From positions 1 through 13,266 of the forward strand of contig DAHXPE010000192.1 in assembly GCA_027364495.1 (NCBI GenBank): a stretch of DNA of 13,266 nucleotides, given 5' to 3'. This DNA is from Candidatus Heimdallarchaeota archaeon (GTDB lineage: Archaea > Asgardarchaeota > Heimdallarchaeia > Hodarchaeales > LC-3). Under the pieces are notes generated by a model that was given only the letters and a program-made list of their open reading frames with translations, did not search any database and was not told the DNA's origin. This document shows positions 12,418 through 13,266 of the stretch, piece after piece. Position 1 is the first letter of the stretch. Each line of letters begins with the position of its first letter. The translations under genes were made by a program, and so were the position numbers.

Positions 12418-13266
12418 ATGTCGAATACAATTCAACCAGATATTCAACCTAATAGTTACGGAGGTAGTTTCACAGCTTTAGCTCCAAAATCAGTCGCTAC
12501 TTCCGGATTTACTGCTAGAACCTTAACATCTTCATATCAAGGTATGATTACTACTTCTAAAATGGAATTACTCAATGGATTTACACCAGCCGATAACTCT
12601 TCAACTCAAAAATTAACATTTCCTCTTCTCTCCATTTCGGAAAACTCATCAGATGGTGTACTAATGTCAGTTCATCCTGCAACTGCGGGTACCACCCCAA
12701 GTTTATATAGAGAGAATAATTCAACAGGTCAGAGTCTCGAGTCTATGAACTACGATGCCACCGCCAATGGTGTAGGTACCGGATTCGATCGTACTACATA
12801 TACTTTTTCACAGACCAGACTTGGTAACAAATACTTAAGACTTGGTGGAACTATTTCAGCTTACCAAACAAAAGCTTATATTTTAAATGCAACTGGAACA
12901 ACTGGATCTCCTACTACTTATGGAGTAAACTCTGGATTAAATGGCGGTTTGGTCTCATCCGCTAACCCAAATACAGATTACGGACACTGGCCAGTTAATG
13001 TTACTATTCAAGCACTTTTAGTTTCTTACGAAAAATTTGTACTGAAAGCGGGATCACCTGTTTTAGCTGATGATGTTCTTCAAGATATGAACGATAAACA
13101 GGTTAAATTTTCTGAAATGATTGGTATAGCTGATATTAATGGTAATTTTGTCAATGATTTTGTGGTTGATCCGGCTCTATATCAGATCGTTAAGCAATTT
13201 TCCACAAATGATATCTGCTTCCATTCCGGATCCGCAATTCCAGAAGGAACCACTATTTCTGTTGGA
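12418..13266 (+). CDS. Abundant-type virion structural protein, partial (3' end outside the window)
   Basis: The frame is open for 283 codons to the window end, so the protein is C-terminally truncated here. It is rich in G, S, T, N and A with alternating hydrophobic/polar segments and few charged runs, as expected of a beta-rich particle protein (for example FTARTLTSSYQG, NKYLRLGGTISAYQ, WPVNVTIQALLVSYEKFVL). No signal peptide or membrane helix is seen. G+C is raised: 31 of 60 at 12721-12780 and 26 of 60 at 12901-12960, against 12-15 of 60 in samples from other genes. This suggests strong codon selection and hence high expression. The long upstream control region fits that. The double-jelly-roll capsid hallmarks of iridoviruses or mimiviruses are not recognisable. 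A pithovirus-type or other unusual capsid protein is possible but unproven. Confidence 0.75.
   Translation, partial: MSNTIQPDIQPNSYGGSFTALAPKSVATSGFTARTLTSSYQGMITTSKMELLNGFTPADNSSTQKLTFPLLSISENSSDGVLMSVHPATAGTTPSLYRENNSTGQSLESMNYDATANGVGTGFDRTTYTFSQTRLGNKYLRLGGTISAYQTKAYILNATGTTGSPTTYGVNSGLNGGLVSSANPNTDYGHWPVNVTIQALLVSYEKFVLKAGSPVLADDVLQDMNDKQVKFSEMIGIADINGNFVNDFVVDPALYQIVKQFSTNDICFHSGSAIPEGTTISVG

Noticed and set aside
12418..13266. Standard double-jelly-roll major capsid protein
   Set aside because: The expected N-terminal and core motifs of that family are not recognisable in the 283 residues available.

Overview
The window looks like part of the genome of an A+T-rich nucleocytoplasmic large DNA virus (phylum Nucleocytoviricota). 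Several genes match that group's replication, transcription and virion-assembly set: an RPB6-like RNA polymerase subunit, a PCNA-type clamp, a poxvirus A22/RuvC-like resolvase, an Erv1-like thiol oxidase, a FEN1/XPG nuclease, an OTU-type protease, and a protein resembling the conserved family I recall as DUF5767. Genes are intronless and closely packed on both strands. Starts are preceded by A-tracts rather than Shine-Dalgarno sites. I cannot fix the family. A Pimascovirales or pithovirus-like affiliation is a guess, and the usual double-jelly-roll capsid N-terminus is not recognisable here.

Layout. 25-321 (+): small two-helix membrane protein with about 50% G+C. 499-1077 (-): RPB6-like subunit. 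1219-2445, 2478-3272 and 3290-3691 (+): clamp, resolvase and Erv1 oxidase in tandem. 3692-3907: three 51-bp direct repeats with perfect palindromes between convergent genes. 3908-5509 and 5563-7011 (-): DUF5767-like protein and an unrecognised protein. 7064-7552 and 7564-8364 (+): redox-dead thioredoxin-like protein, then a protein with aromatic 11-residue repeats. 8473-9549 (+): unrecognised helical protein. 9618-10850 and 10875-11801 (+): FEN1-like nuclease and OTU protease. 11837-12127 (-): small membrane protein. 12128-12417: divergent control region with a six-codon upstream ORF. 12418-13266 (+): abundant-looking structural protein, cut by the window end.

How the parts fit. Clamp, resolvase and FEN1-like nuclease would serve replication and branch or flap processing. 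RPB6 serves viral transcription. The Erv1-like enzyme makes disulfides for virion proteins in the reducing cytoplasm. The DUF5767-like, thioredoxin-like, hendecad-repeat and small membrane proteins look like virion or assembly factors. All three convergent junctions carry perfect or near-perfect palindromes, several overlapping stop codons, which fits hairpin-directed transcript 3' ends as described for mimivirus. An identical 12-mer, AAAAGATTTTTT, lies exactly 9 nt before the ATG of two unrelated genes on opposite strands, with looser copies before two others. It is a candidate promoter element.

The least expected items are the three-block aromatic hendecad array, the palindromic repeat array, the phased promoter 12-mer, and a reciprocal Asp/Glu swap in the nuclease metal site. 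All family calls come from reading motifs; no database was searched.
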